64,000 nt of DNA, taken from assembly GCA_965183885.1 (NCBI GenBank), contig OZ238992.1:558001-622000 (forward strand), read 5' to 3'. A program made the translations under genes and the position numbers. This document shows, one piece after another, positions 41,702 to 50,688 of the stretch. This stretch comes from UWMA-0277 sp965183885. Lineage in GTDB: Bacteria > Bacteroidota > Bacteroidia > Flavobacteriales > BACL11. The notes beneath the pieces are model-generated. The model was given only the letters and a program-made list of their open reading frames with translations, was not told the DNA's origin and ran no database searches. The first letter of the stretch is position 1; each line of letters begins with the position of its first letter.

Positions 41702-43780
41702 CTAACTTAAGATTTGATATGCTATAAAACTAGACAAGTAAGCAAGCGCACCCATATAGAGGAATTGAATTATTGGCCATTTCAGACTTTTTGTTTCTCT
41801 ATACACTATAGCTAAGGTACTCATACACTGCATAGCAAAAGCATAAAATAACATTAAAGAAATCCCAACTGCTGGCGTAAAAAAGGCTTCTCCTGTATCT
41901 ACATTCTTTACATTCGACAATCGTTCTTTTATAGAATTTATACCTTCATCCCCTACACTATAAATTGTTGACATTGTACCTACAAAAACCTCACGAGCTG
42001 CAAAAGATGTTATTAATGATATACCTATTTTCCAATCAAAACCAAGAGGCTTAATAACAGGCTCTATAGTCTTACCAATAATCCCAGCATAAGAAGCTTC
42101 TAGTTTATCTGCAGCAATATGCATACTTTCCTGTTCTGTGCCCGCCCACTTTTCTTCAATTTGTTCAAATCTATTTCCTGGAGCAAAAGAGGAAAGCACC
42201 CAAAGCACAATAGAAATTGCAATAATAATTTTACCTGCATCAAATAAAAATATTTTCACCTTATTAACAATAGTATAGAGTACTGTTTTCCAATCAGGAA
42301 TTTTATACGAAGGCATCTCCATAATATAATAAGAACGCTCTTTTGATTTTATAATCAACTTCATAATAAATGCAATTCCAATTGCAGAAACAAACCCTAT
42401 CAGATAAAAGGCCATCATTACCAAACCTTGCAAGTTAAAACCAAAATACTCATCTGCTGGAATAATCATTGAAATAATGAGAGTATAAACTGGAAGACGG
42501 GCAGAACAAGACATTAATGGCGTAACCATAATAGTAATGAGTCGTTCCTTCCATGAAGATATTGTTCGGGCAGACATAATAGCTGGAACAGCACAAGCAG
42601 CACCACTTAATAAAGGAATTATTGATCTCCCGTTAAGCCCCACTCCTCTCAATAACTTATCTGTTATAAAACTTACCCTAGCCATATAACCTGTATCTTC
42701 CAAAAAAGCAATAAATGCAAATAAGAATGCAATCTGAGGAACAAAAATCACAATCCCTCCTAAACCAGCTAAAACTCCATTTACTATCAAGTCATTAAAC
42801 ATTCCTTGTGGTAATGCATTTGACACAAATATGGATAGGTTTACAAATAAATTATCGATTAGTTCCATTGGATAAGCTGACCACGAAAATACAGCTTGAA
42901 ATAATAAAAATAGAATTGCTAAAAAAACAACATAACCTAATACAGGATGAATTAAAATATCATCAATCTTTTTTGTAACTAAATATTTCCCTGTTGGCTT
43001 TCCTTTTTTTACTACTTGATGAATAACCTTATCTATTGCCTTATAACGTTTTACTGTTTCTGTAGCTTGTGCTCTTTCTGGAATAATATCATATTCCTTA
43101 CACAATTGATTTAAGGCACATCTATTTAAAACTTCTCCACTAAGCTTTTGTTTACATAAAGCCAAGAAAGAAGCATAATCATTTTTTCTGCCTCTTATAG
43201 CATTTGCTTTTGGAATAATTCCTTTAAATAGCTTATTTACATCCAAAAATGGTTTCTTAGGCTTAACAGCAATTGTATTAACAATCACTTCTTTTAAAGC
43301 CTCTATCCCTTTTCTTTTTCGAGCATTTATAGCAACAACAGGTATTCCTAATTCCTCTGATAATAAATCTACATTTACAACCAATCCTTTTTTTGTAGCA
43401 ACATCAACCATATTTAAGGCTAAAACTACATTCATGTTCAGGTCAATAATCTGTGTGAGCAAAAATATAGAACGCCTTAGGTTTGTTGCATCTGCAATTA
43501 CAACTGTAACATCAGGATAATCAACATCATCATTATTACATAAAACTTGTTGAGCAACCTTTTCGTCCATTGACTTTGGAAACAAAGAATATGTTCCTGG
43601 CAAATCAATTATTTGCCCATCTAAATCATCTGTTAATGCAGCATTACCACTAACCTTTTCTACAGTAATCCCAGGATAGTTCCCCACCTTCTGTTTTAAT
43701 CCTGTTAAGGCATTAAACAAGGTAGTTTTTCCAGAATTTGGATTTCCCGCTAAAGCAATTTTAAGCTGCTCCCTACTCAT
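41702..43780 (-). CDS. feoB: Ferrous iron transport protein B
   Basis: FeoB takes up Fe(II). The N-terminal G-protein has GNPNSGKTTLFNALTG, DLPGTYSLFP and LALNMVD; a helical GDI-like spacer follows (about residues 165-265). The membrane part carries the conserved gate regions FLEDTGYMARVSF and GAACAVPAIMSARTI, and TPLMSCSARLPVY. At 692 residues it is a complete, normal FeoB. It overlaps feoA by eight bases. Confidence 0.96.
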   Translation of the reverse strand: MSREQLKIALAGNPNSGKTTLFNALTGLKQKVGNYPGITVEKVSGNAALTDDLDGQIIDLPGTYSLFPKSMDEKVAQQVLCNNDDVDYPDVTVVIADATNLRRSIFLLTQIIDLNMNVVLALNMVDVATKKGLVVNVDLLSEELGIPVVAINARKRKGIEALKEVIVNTIAVKPKKPFLDVNKLFKGIIPKANAIRGRKNDYASFLALCKQKLSGEVLNRCALNQLCKEYDIIPERAQATETVKRYKAIDKVIHQVVKKGKPTGKYLVTKKIDDILIHPVLGYVVFLAILFLLFQAVFSWSAYPMELIDNLFVNLSIFVSNALPQGMFNDLIVNGVLAGLGGIVIFVPQIAFLFAFIAFLEDTGYMARVSFITDKLLRGVGLNGRSIIPLLSGAACAVPAIMSARTISSWKERLITIMVTPLMSCSARLPVYTLIISMIIPADEYFGFNLQGLVMMAFYLIGFVSAIGIAFIMKLIIKSKERSYYIMEMPSYKIPDWKTVLYTIVNKVKIFLFDAGKIIIAISIVLWVLSSFAPGNRFEQIEEKWAGTEQESMHIAADKLEASYAGIIGKTIEPVIKPLGFDWKIGISLITSFAAREVFVGTMSTIYSVGDEGINSIKERLSNVKNVDTGEAFFTPAVGISLMLFYAFAMQCMSTLAIVYRETKSLKWPIIQFLYMGALAYLSSFIAYQILS

Positions 43781-44006
43781 CTTTAAGTATTTTAATTTCT
43801 ATTTTTTGAGCATCTTCCTTTCTGATACTTAATACATAAGAAGAAACTAAAATTGCAATTGGACCAGAAAAAGGAGCTCTACGAACTACCTCAATTTGCT
43901 CTCCTGGGGTACACCCCATTTCGAGTAACTTCTGTTCCAGATCACCATCAGCTATGGCTCCCATCTCTCCTTTAGTTCCTATTGCTAAATCAGCTAATTT
44001 TTGCAT
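43773..44006 (-). CDS. feoA: Ferrous iron transport protein A
   Basis: A 77-residue SH3-like FeoA, the small cytoplasmic helper of FeoB. LLEMGCTPGEQIEVVRRAPF and the end YVLSIRKEDAQKIEIKIL are typical. I start at ATG 44006; the longer frame begins with TTG at 44033 and crosses an exact -7 box. FeoA and FeoB overlap, so they are one operon. Confidence 0.92.
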   Translation of the reverse strand: MQKLADLAIGTKGEMGAIADGDLEQKLLEMGCTPGEQIEVVRRAPFSGPIAILVSSYVLSIRKEDAQKIEIKILKDE

Positions 44007-44010
44007 TTGG

Positions 44011-44018
44011 CAAATGTA
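44011..44018 (-). promoter_or_regulatory. -7 box of the feoAB promoter
   Basis: TACATTTG (minus strand) matches exactly and is four bases before the feoA ATG, another probable leaderless start. No Fur-box-like inverted repeat is evident to me. Confidence 0.55.
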
Positions 44019-44111
44019 ATTATTTAGAACCAATCTAAAGAAAAATTGAATATTAATTTAAAATGTATGCAAAAGAAAGGATCCTAAAAAGATTTTCTTC
44101 TTTAGTAAGGG

Positions 44112-44228
44112 TTATCTTACTGCTGAAAAATTAGGGCAAGTATTACAGCCATTTTTTTTACTTACTCCACAAGAAGCAAATAAGAATAATGACAGAATCA
44201 ATAAAAGGTAGTATTTTTGTGTTTTCAT
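44112..44228 (-). CDS. Tiny cysteine-containing lipoprotein (38 aa)
   Basis: ATG at 44228 to TAA at 44112-44114 encodes 38 residues. The first 19 form a lipoprotein signal ending in FASC (cysteine at 20). The mature part is only 19 residues: CGVSKKNGCNTCPNFSAVR, with a CxxC pair. I recall small lipoproteins of this look in Bacteroidota but no function. It lies upstream of feoAB on the same strand, about 100 bases before the feoA start. Confidence 0.65.
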   Translation of the reverse strand: MKTQKYYLLLILSLFLFASCGVSKKNGCNTCPNFSAVR

Positions 44229-44270
44229 ATTTCAGTGCAAATTTAAATAATTTACTTACTTTTCAGCAGA

Positions 44271-45011
44271 ATGCTAAAATTACTTCAACACCTAGGACAA
44301 TACTTCATTATGATGAAGAATGTCATCAGCCTACCAGAGAAATGGACTGTTTTTTTTAAACAACTATCTCTAGAATTAGAAAAAATTGGACTTAACTCTA
44401 CAGGAATTGTTGTAATAATTTCCTTTTTTGTAGGTGGAGTAGTGAGTATACAAACTGCTTATAATATGTCAAACCCCTTACTTCCTTCTTATCTTGTTGG
44501 TTTAGCAAGTAGAGATTCTTTAATTCTAGAGTTCTCCCCAACAATGATTTCCTTAATTTTAGCTGGGAAAGTAGGATCTAGTGTCGCTTCTGAACTAGGA
44601 AGTATGCGTGTTACTGAACAAATTGATGCACTTGAAATTATGGGTTTAAACTCTGCTTCATTTCTTATTCTTCCTAAGATAATTGCTGCTATGGCATTCT
44701 TTCCTTTCTTAATTATATTAAGTATGAGTATAGGTATGATTGGTGCCTGGGTTGGCGCAATGGCTGCCGATGTAATAACTGCTGATTTTTTTGCTGGATT
44801 AAAATATGAGTTTAATTCCTTCTATGTTACCTATGCAATTATCAAGACTATAATATTTGCTTTTATCATTTCATCGGTATCAGCTTATTTTGGATACTAT
44901 ACTAAGGGCGGTGCTATTGCTGTTGGAAAGTCAAGTACAAAGGCAGTAGTATACAGCAGTATTCTAATACTGATTTTCAATTTTCTTTTAACTGACATTC
45001 TTTTATCATGA
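44271..45011 (+). CDS. mlaE: MlaE-type ABC transporter permease
   Basis: A 246-residue integral membrane permease of the MlaE/Ttg2B family for lipid transport between membranes. The hallmarks are FFVGGVVSIQTAYNM, the core GKVGSSVASELGSMRVTEQ and IDALEIMGLNSASFLILPK. Five or six membrane segments. In contrast to the proteobacterial set, no MlaD (MCE) gene is visible here; only the ATPase follows. Overlaps mlaF by four bases. Confidence 0.92.
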   Translation: MLKLLQHLGQYFIMMKNVISLPEKWTVFFKQLSLELEKIGLNSTGIVVIISFFVGGVVSIQTAYNMSNPLLPSYLVGLASRDSLILEFSPTMISLILAGKVGSSVASELGSMRVTEQIDALEIMGLNSASFLILPKIIAAMAFFPFLIILSMSIGMIGAWVGAMAADVITADFFAGLKYEFNSFYVTYAIIKTIIFAFIISSVSAYFGYYTKGGAIAVGKSSTKAVVYSSILILIFNFLLTDILLS

Positions 45012-45754
45012 TAAGCATTAAAAATATTGAAAAACATTTCGGAGACAATCATGTCTTAAAAGATGTGAGTTATAATTTTGAACAAGGAAAAACTAACCTA
45101 ATAATTGGTGAGAGTGGCTCAGGAAAAACTACTTTATTAAAAATCTTAATTGGACTTTATGCTATTGACGGTGGCACTGTTCTATTTGATGGAGTAGATT
45201 TTAGTAAGATGCAAGACAAACAGCAAAGAGTATTAAGACAAGAAATAGGAATGCTTTTCCAAGGTGGTGCATTATATGATTATATGACAGTTGAAGAAAA
45301 TATCATGTTTCCTCTTAATATGTTCACCGAAAAAACTGAAGCAGAGAAATTAGAAAGAGTGAATTTCTGTTTAGAGCGTGTAAACCTAAAAGGAAAAAAC
45401 AACTTATATCCTGCTGAGCTTAGTGGTGGTATGACAAAAAGGGTAGCTATTGCCAGAGCAATAGTAATGCAACCTAAGTACCTCTTATGTGACGAACCTA
45501 ACTCAGGGCTCGATCCTAAAACATCAATTATTATTGATCAGCTGATACAAGAAATAACAAAAGAATACAACATTACTACTATTGTAAATACACACGATAT
45601 GAACTCTGTAATGGAAATTGGGGAGAATATCGCTTTTATTAATCAAGGAAAAATATGGTGGTCAGGAAGTAAGGAGGACCTTATAGAATCAGAGAACAAT
45701 GAGCTAAATGATTTTGTATTTGCATCATCCCTCTTTAAAAGATTAAAGCAATAA
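45008..45754 (+). CDS. mlaF: MlaF-type ABC transporter ATP-binding protein
   Basis: A 248-residue ABC ATPase: Walker A GESGSGKTTLL, signature LSGGMTKRVAIARA, Walker B LLCDEPNSGLDP, switch histidine in NTHDMNS. GMLFQGGALYDYMTVEENI is typical of the Mla ATPases. It partners with the MlaE permease just upstream, and the first base of rsmA follows two bases after its stop. Confidence 0.92.
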   Translation: MISIKNIEKHFGDNHVLKDVSYNFEQGKTNLIIGESGSGKTTLLKILIGLYAIDGGTVLFDGVDFSKMQDKQQRVLRQEIGMLFQGGALYDYMTVEENIMFPLNMFTEKTEAEKLERVNFCLERVNLKGKNNLYPAELSGGMTKRVAIARAIVMQPKYLLCDEPNSGLDPKTSIIIDQLIQEITKEYNITTIVNTHDMNSVMEIGENIAFINQGKIWWSGSKEDLIESENNELNDFVFASSLFKRLKQ

Positions 45755-45755
45755 T

Positions 45756-46514
45756 ATGAAGAGTGTAAGAGCAAAAAAACACTTAGGGCAACACTTCTTA
45801 AACGATGAAAGTATTGCAAAAGATATTACTGAATTACTGAGTGATAAAACTACTCATGTAGTTGAGATAGGTCCTGGAATGGGAGTGCTTACTCAATTTT
45901 TAGTACAAAATGAATATAATACTGAAGTTGTAGAGATTGATACTGAAAGCGTTTTTTATCTTAGATTAAATTACCCTCAATTAGCAGATAAAATAACTGA
46001 AGGTGATTTTTTACAACTTCATTTAAAAGAAAAGTTCCCTTATAACTTTGCACTCATTGGTAATTTCCCTTACAATATCTCCTCACAAATATTATTTAAA
46101 GCTTTTGAAAACCGTGATCAGATACCAGAAGTTGTAGGAATGTTCCAGAAAGAAGTAGCAGAAAGAGTTGCTTGTGAAAAAGGAAAAAAAAGAGGAATAT
46201 TAAGTGTTTTTTTGCAAGCATTTTATAATGTAGAATATTGCTTTACAGTACATGAAGATGTTTTTACACCTCCACCAAAAGTAAAATCAGGAGTAATAAA
46301 ATTAGTTAGAAATAATCGTGAAGCTTTAGCATGTGATGAGAAAGTATTTAAGCGTGTAGTAAAAGCTGGTTTTAACCAAAGACGTAAGACTTTAAAAAAT
46401 GCTCTTAAAGTTTTTAACTTAGAAGGAGAAAGTGAACTACAAGAATTACTTACTCTTAGAGCAGAACAATTATCTGTTGACGACTTTATAAAAATAGCTC
46501 TTCATGTCAGATAA
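45756..46514 (+). CDS. rsmA: 16S rRNA (adenine(1518)-N(6)/adenine(1519)-N(6))-dimethyltransferase
   Basis: RsmA (KsgA) dimethylates two adenines in the 3' hairpin of 16S rRNA. LGQHFLNDESIAKDI and the SAM loop VVEIGPGMGVLTQFL open the protein. The catalytic motif is ALIGNFPYNISSQILF, followed by GMFQKEVAERV and FTPPPKVKSGVIKL. At 252 residues it is normal. It overlaps mgtE by 11 bases and follows mlaF closely, so mlaE to the dehydrogenase is one operon. Confidence 0.96.
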   Translation: MKSVRAKKHLGQHFLNDESIAKDITELLSDKTTHVVEIGPGMGVLTQFLVQNEYNTEVVEIDTESVFYLRLNYPQLADKITEGDFLQLHLKEKFPYNFALIGNFPYNISSQILFKAFENRDQIPEVVGMFQKEVAERVACEKGKKRGILSVFLQAFYNVEYCFTVHEDVFTPPPKVKSGVIKLVRNNREALACDEKVFKRVVKAGFNQRRKTLKNALKVFNLEGESELQELLTLRAEQLSVDDFIKIALHVR

Positions 46515-47853
46515 AATCACACTAAATAGCGCTTTTATTAATCAAGTTAATGAGTTTATACACTCAAAGGATACTATTAAAATTCAGGAGCTTCTTGTGG
46601 AGTTGCACCCTGCAGATATCGCAGAACTTATTGAAGACATTTCCCTTGAGAATGCACACTCCCTCTATCCCTTAATTGATGAAGAAAAAGCGGCCTTAGT
46701 ACTTGTTGAACTTGAAGACGACACAAGAGAGGCTTTATTATCAGGACTAACAGCTAAAGAAATTGCCGAGGAAGTAATTGACAAATTAGAATCGGATGAT
46801 GCAGCTGATGTTATTGGAGAACTCTCGGAAGATAAAAAAGAAGAAGTACTCTCACATATTGAAGATATTGAACATGCTAGTGACATTACGGATCTTCTTT
46901 CCTACCCTGAAGATAGTGCTGGTGGATTAATGGCAAAAGAGTTAATAAAAGTAAATGAAAACTGGAACACTTTACAATGCTTAAAAGAAATGCGAAAACA
47001 AGCAGAGCAAGTAAAAAAGGTTCATACTATTTATGTTGTTGATAATAACAACAAACTGCTAGGAACAATGTCTTTAAGAAAATTACTATTAATTGAAACA
47101 AATACTCCAATAAAAAATATTATAAAAACAGATATTGTTGCTATAAAAGCTACTGAAGATAATGAAGCTGTAGCTAACCTTATGAACAAATATGATTTGT
47201 TTGTAGTTCCTGTAGTTGATGATCTAAACCGATTAATTGGTCGTATTACTATTGATGATGTACTTGATGTAGTAAAAGAAGAAGCTGAAAAAGATTATCA
47301 AATGGCATCTGGTATTTCTGAAGATATTGAGAGTAGTGATAGTGTTTGGGAATTAACAAGAGCTCGATTACCCTGGCTCTTAATTGGAATGTTTGGAGGA
47401 CTTATGGGTGCTAAAGTAATTGGTATATTCGACTTAGAAACAAACTTTGAACTAGCATTTTTCATTCCACTAATTGCAGCAATGGGTGGTAATGTTGGCG
47501 TACAATCAGCGGCAATTGTAGTACAAGGCTTAGCTAACGAATCCTTAAAAATGGAAAATATTTTTCAGAAGCTACTTAAGGAATTAGGGGTTGGACTAAC
47601 AAATGGTATCATCTGCTCAATTATTATTTTAGGAGCTGCATTTAGTTTAGGATATAGTATTGAACTAAGCCTAACAGTAAGCATCTCTTTATTAGCAGTA
47701 ATTGTATTTGCGGCACTATTCGGAACCTTTATCCCACTAACATTAGAACGCTATAAAATTGACCCCGCACTAGCAACAGGGCCCTTTATCACTACAGTAA
47801 ATGACATCTTAGGATTATTTATTTATTTCATGATAGGGCAAGCTATTTTATAA
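46504..47853 (+). CDS. mgtE: Magnesium transporter MgtE
   Basis: A 449-residue Mg2+ channel/transporter. The N-terminal superhelical domain (about 1-130) has LHPADIAELIEDI and MgtE repeats such as LESDDAADVIGELSEDKKEE. Two CBS domains follow (about 135-255), which sense Mg2+. Five membrane segments come last with AAMGGNVGVQSAAIVVQGLA, the pore region. All parts are present, so it should be functional. Confidence 0.95.
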   Translation: MSDKITLNSAFINQVNEFIHSKDTIKIQELLVELHPADIAELIEDISLENAHSLYPLIDEEKAALVLVELEDDTREALLSGLTAKEIAEEVIDKLESDDAADVIGELSEDKKEEVLSHIEDIEHASDITDLLSYPEDSAGGLMAKELIKVNENWNTLQCLKEMRKQAEQVKKVHTIYVVDNNNKLLGTMSLRKLLLIETNTPIKNIIKTDIVAIKATEDNEAVANLMNKYDLFVVPVVDDLNRLIGRITIDDVLDVVKEEAEKDYQMASGISEDIESSDSVWELTRARLPWLLIGMFGGLMGAKVIGIFDLETNFELAFFIPLIAAMGGNVGVQSAAIVVQGLANESLKMENIFQKLLKELGVGLTNGIICSIIILGAAFSLGYSIELSLTVSISLLAVIVFAALFGTFIPLTLERYKIDPALATGPFITTVNDILGLFIYFMIGQAIL

Positions 47854-47854
47854 T

Positions 47855-48778
47855 ATGAAAATCCTATTCATTGACACTGTACATCCTTTACTTAAAGAAG
47901 AATTAGAAAAAAAAGGCTATGTCTGCGATACTGCTTATAAGCAAAGCAAAATGGAGATTGAAGAAATCATAAGTAATTATCAAGGAGTCGTTATTCGAAG
48001 TAGATTTAAAATTGACACTACATTTATTGATGCTGCAACACAACTTCAATTTATTGCAAGAGCAGGATCTGGACTTGAAAATATTGATATAGAATATGCT
48101 AAAACCAAAAATATAAAATGCTTTAATGCTGCTGAAGGAAATCGACAAGCAGTTGCCGAACATGCCTTAGGGATGCTACTTTCCCTATTCAATAATTTAA
48201 ACCAAAGTGACCAAGAAATAAGAAATGGAACTTGGAATAGAGAAAAGAATAGAGGAGTAGAACTCTCTGGAAAAACAGTAGGAATTATTGGATATGGAAA
48301 TAACGGCTCAGCTTTTGCAAAAATACTAGAGGGTTTTAATATTAATATTTTAACTTATGACAAATATCTAGTCGATTACAAGTATAAAAGCTCAATGGCA
48401 GAAATTTACCAAAAAACAGATATTATAAGCTTACACATTCCATTAACAGAAGAAACTACTTATTTAGTAAATGATAATTTCATAAATAGCTTTAAAAAAG
48501 ATTTTTATCTAATAAACACTGCCAGAGGAAAATGCGCAAGTACAAAAAGCATTGTAAAAGGCTTAGAAAGTAACAAAATAAAAGGAGTCTGCTTAGATGT
48601 TTTAGAATATGAAAAAACTTCATTCGAAAATTTAAGTAAGGAAGGACTAACAGCAGAAATGCAATATTTAATTGATAGTAAAAAGACTATACTCAGCCCT
48701 CACATTGCAGGATGGACAGTAGAAAGTAATATTAAAATCGCAGAAGTATTATTAAGCCAGATTAGAAACATCTCATAA
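47855..48778 (+). CDS. D-2-hydroxyacid dehydrogenase family protein
   Basis: A 307-residue NAD-dependent dehydrogenase. The Rossmann loop is GIIGYGNNGSAFAKIL. The catalytic arginine is in GLENIDIEYAK/NTARGKCAST, and the histidine is in LSPHIAGWT. VRSRFKIDTTFIDA and QAVAEHALGMLLSLF are also typical. It could be 3-phosphoglycerate dehydrogenase-like, since no other serine-pathway gene is visible, or a related 2-hydroxyacid enzyme. Two bases after mgtE, last in that operon. Confidence 0.88.
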   Translation: MKILFIDTVHPLLKEELEKKGYVCDTAYKQSKMEIEEIISNYQGVVIRSRFKIDTTFIDAATQLQFIARAGSGLENIDIEYAKTKNIKCFNAAEGNRQAVAEHALGMLLSLFNNLNQSDQEIRNGTWNREKNRGVELSGKTVGIIGYGNNGSAFAKILEGFNINILTYDKYLVDYKYKSSMAEIYQKTDIISLHIPLTEETTYLVNDNFINSFKKDFYLINTARGKCASTKSIVKGLESNKIKGVCLDVLEYEKTSFENLSKEGLTAEMQYLIDSKKTILSPHIAGWTVESNIKIAEVLLSQIRNIS

Positions 48779-49043
48779 TTAGAAAAGCTTCACCCTGTCA
48801 TAATGCCTCAAATATTTTAGTTTTATCGACTATCATTAAACAAAATCATTTCCACAACAAATCATCGAAACTTCAAAGCTTACAACTATAACTCTGTAAA
48901 TCAAAAACATATCTTTTTTTTAACATTTTAAATGCATCCGTATTTATACGTAGGTGCTAGATAAATAAAACTCTTATTTTGCGCGAAATTATATGGGGAT
49001 AGCCGAAAACCATTTTAGAGTAGGTAAAACTAAAAAAGAAAGA

Positions 49044-49628
49044 ATGAAAAAAATAATTACAATAATTGTAGTAAGCCTTATCACATTAGTAAGCGCATCT
49101 GCTCAACATGCACTTAGTACAAACTTAACTTTATACAACAAGGTTAAAGTAAAATACGAAGCTGCACTAAACGATAATATTTCTTTAGGATCTTATATAC
49201 AATACAATTACGGAGAACTTAATCAAGGGTATAAAGTATCGCCAATATTTAGATTCTACCCTGGCCGATCATATGCTCCTGAAGGGTTTTATTTACAAGC
49301 AAAAGTCTTATACGGATCTACTAAATCAATTTACCCTGACTGGGATTATGATGAAAATCTTGAACCAATTGATTATATCGATGAATACGCTTATGCAGGT
49401 GGTGGTATTGGATTAGGATATCAAACTTTAGCTGGTAGAAACGATAATTTTGTTATTGATATAGCTTTAGGATTTAGAATAGCAAGCCGCCTAGACAAAC
49501 AAGACTATGGAAATATGACTTTTGACGAACAAGTACTCTTAGAAGTAGAACAAGTTAAAAATGCACTTATAGGTCCTTCTAGCTTTTTTGACCTTGCAAT
49601 TGGGTTTGGGTATAAATTTGGATATTAA
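49044..49628 (+). CDS. Outer-membrane beta-barrel-like protein
   Basis: A 194-residue exported protein. Signal peptide MKKIITIIVVSLITLVSASAQ. The mature part alternates polar and aromatic/hydrophobic residues in strands (SLGSYIQYNYGEL, GFYLQAKVLYGST, GGGIGLGYQTLA) and ends in an aromatic residue (FGYKFGY). This looks like a small eight-strand barrel of the DUF3575/OmpA-barrel kind. I start at 49044 for the clear signal peptide rather than at 48993. The 265 bases upstream hold no other gene. Function unknown. Confidence 0.72.
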   Translation: MKKIITIIVVSLITLVSASAQHALSTNLTLYNKVKVKYEAALNDNISLGSYIQYNYGELNQGYKVSPIFRFYPGRSYAPEGFYLQAKVLYGSTKSIYPDWDYDENLEPIDYIDEYAYAGGGIGLGYQTLAGRNDNFVIDIALGFRIASRLDKQDYGNMTFDEQVLLEVEQVKNALIGPSSFFDLAIGFGYKFGY

Positions 49629-49646
49629 CCAAAAAATAACTTACTC

Positions 49647-50579
49647 ATGAAAAATACATTTCTACTTCTAATTACAACTTTATTAATTTCTTCTTGCTCA
49701 ATAGAAAGAAGCGGAATGAGAACTGGAGGCGGCTTACTATCTCTTCCAAGCAAAAGCAGACAACATATTAATCAAGAAGATATGGAACTCTTAAGAAATA
49801 GAAATATAGTCTTCTTTTTTAAAGAAAATGACACTGAAAGCAGAGCAGATATTGAGAAAGCAATTAAGGAGATATGGACCTTTACTCCTATAGAATTTGC
49901 TTATTATAGTGAGCGTTCTAATTACCCTCCTGACCTGTATGCTTATTTTACAATTGAGGGAACTCTAGTGATTGGAAATAATTCTTTTAACTCATACTAC
50001 TACCTTACTTTAACGGTAAAAAACCCATCTGAAAATTATAAAAGGGATAAGGCAATCTATTTTGGGAAACAATATATAATGACACAATCAATTATTCCTA
50101 AAAGAGGTGAAGAAGCTCATAGCCTTATTGAGGCAATATATACTTATAATGAAATTCCTAACTGGAATGCCACTATCTTACAAGCCTATTTATTAGATAT
50201 CCAAGGAGACTTAGAAGAGAATAAAAGAGAACTAGAATATGACAAAGTCTTTAATGAGGAACATTTAGATGCTTTAAAAGAAGACACCCTTTTTATACCT
50301 GAGTATGCATTGGAAAGGAGACTCCTTACAACAGGGAAAAAACATGATCCTAAAGAATTATTAAAAACCTACCCTTATTCCTATAAAATAATATCCACAG
50401 AAGATCTAAACAAACGAATCTTTGCTAATAAAGAAACCTATATATTTGACTATGTAGTAGCCTCACAGAAAAAATTTATCCGAATATACAATACTAAAGC
50501 AGGTAAAATTTATCAAAATTACAGTCCGCTATTTGCTTTTGGTTTAAATTCAAATGACTTTAGGCATATTTACCGATAA
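49647..50579 (+). CDS. Lipoprotein of unknown function
   Basis: A 310-residue lipoprotein: lipobox LLISSC with cysteine 17. The mature part is soluble. An FFFKENDTESRADIEKAIKE stretch early suggests an alpha/beta fold, and DKVFNEEHLDALKEDTLFIP lies in the last third. I do not recognise a family. It lies 18 bases after the barrel-like gene, so the pair probably form one envelope unit. A strong terminator follows. Confidence 0.72.
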   Translation: MKNTFLLLITTLLISSCSIERSGMRTGGGLLSLPSKSRQHINQEDMELLRNRNIVFFFKENDTESRADIEKAIKEIWTFTPIEFAYYSERSNYPPDLYAYFTIEGTLVIGNNSFNSYYYLTLTVKNPSENYKRDKAIYFGKQYIMTQSIIPKRGEEAHSLIEAIYTYNEIPNWNATILQAYLLDIQGDLEENKRELEYDKVFNEEHLDALKEDTLFIPEYALERRLLTTGKKHDPKELLKTYPYSYKIISTEDLNKRIFANKETYIFDYVVASQKKFIRIYNTKAGKIYQNYSPLFAFGLNSNDFRHIYR

Positions 50580-50625
50580 CAAACAACAAACCTACTTTTA
50601 CAAAAGAAGTAAGAGAATCTCTAGC

Positions 50626-50665
50626 ATATAAGAAACCCCGACTGTTTGGTCGGGGTTTCTTATAT
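50626..50665. terminator. Strong bidirectional terminator
   Basis: A perfect 17-bp stem, ATATAAGAAACCCCGAC / GTCGGGGTTTCTTATAT, with a six-base loop TGTTTG, between the lipoprotein gene and the convergent unknown gene. The GC-rich core and flanking AT runs suit both directions. Confidence 0.88.
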
Positions 50666-50688
50666 ATCTATATTTATAGAACTATAAA

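Noticed and set aside
44104..44121. AGTAAG/CTTACT hairpin at the end of the tiny lipoprotein gene, as a terminator.
   Set aside because: Six pairs and no T-run; too weak to claim.
44271..48778. The mlaE-mlaF-rsmA-mgtE run as a novel functional system.
   Set aside because: All members are standard housekeeping proteins and their order is a common Bacteroidota arrangement as far as I recall.
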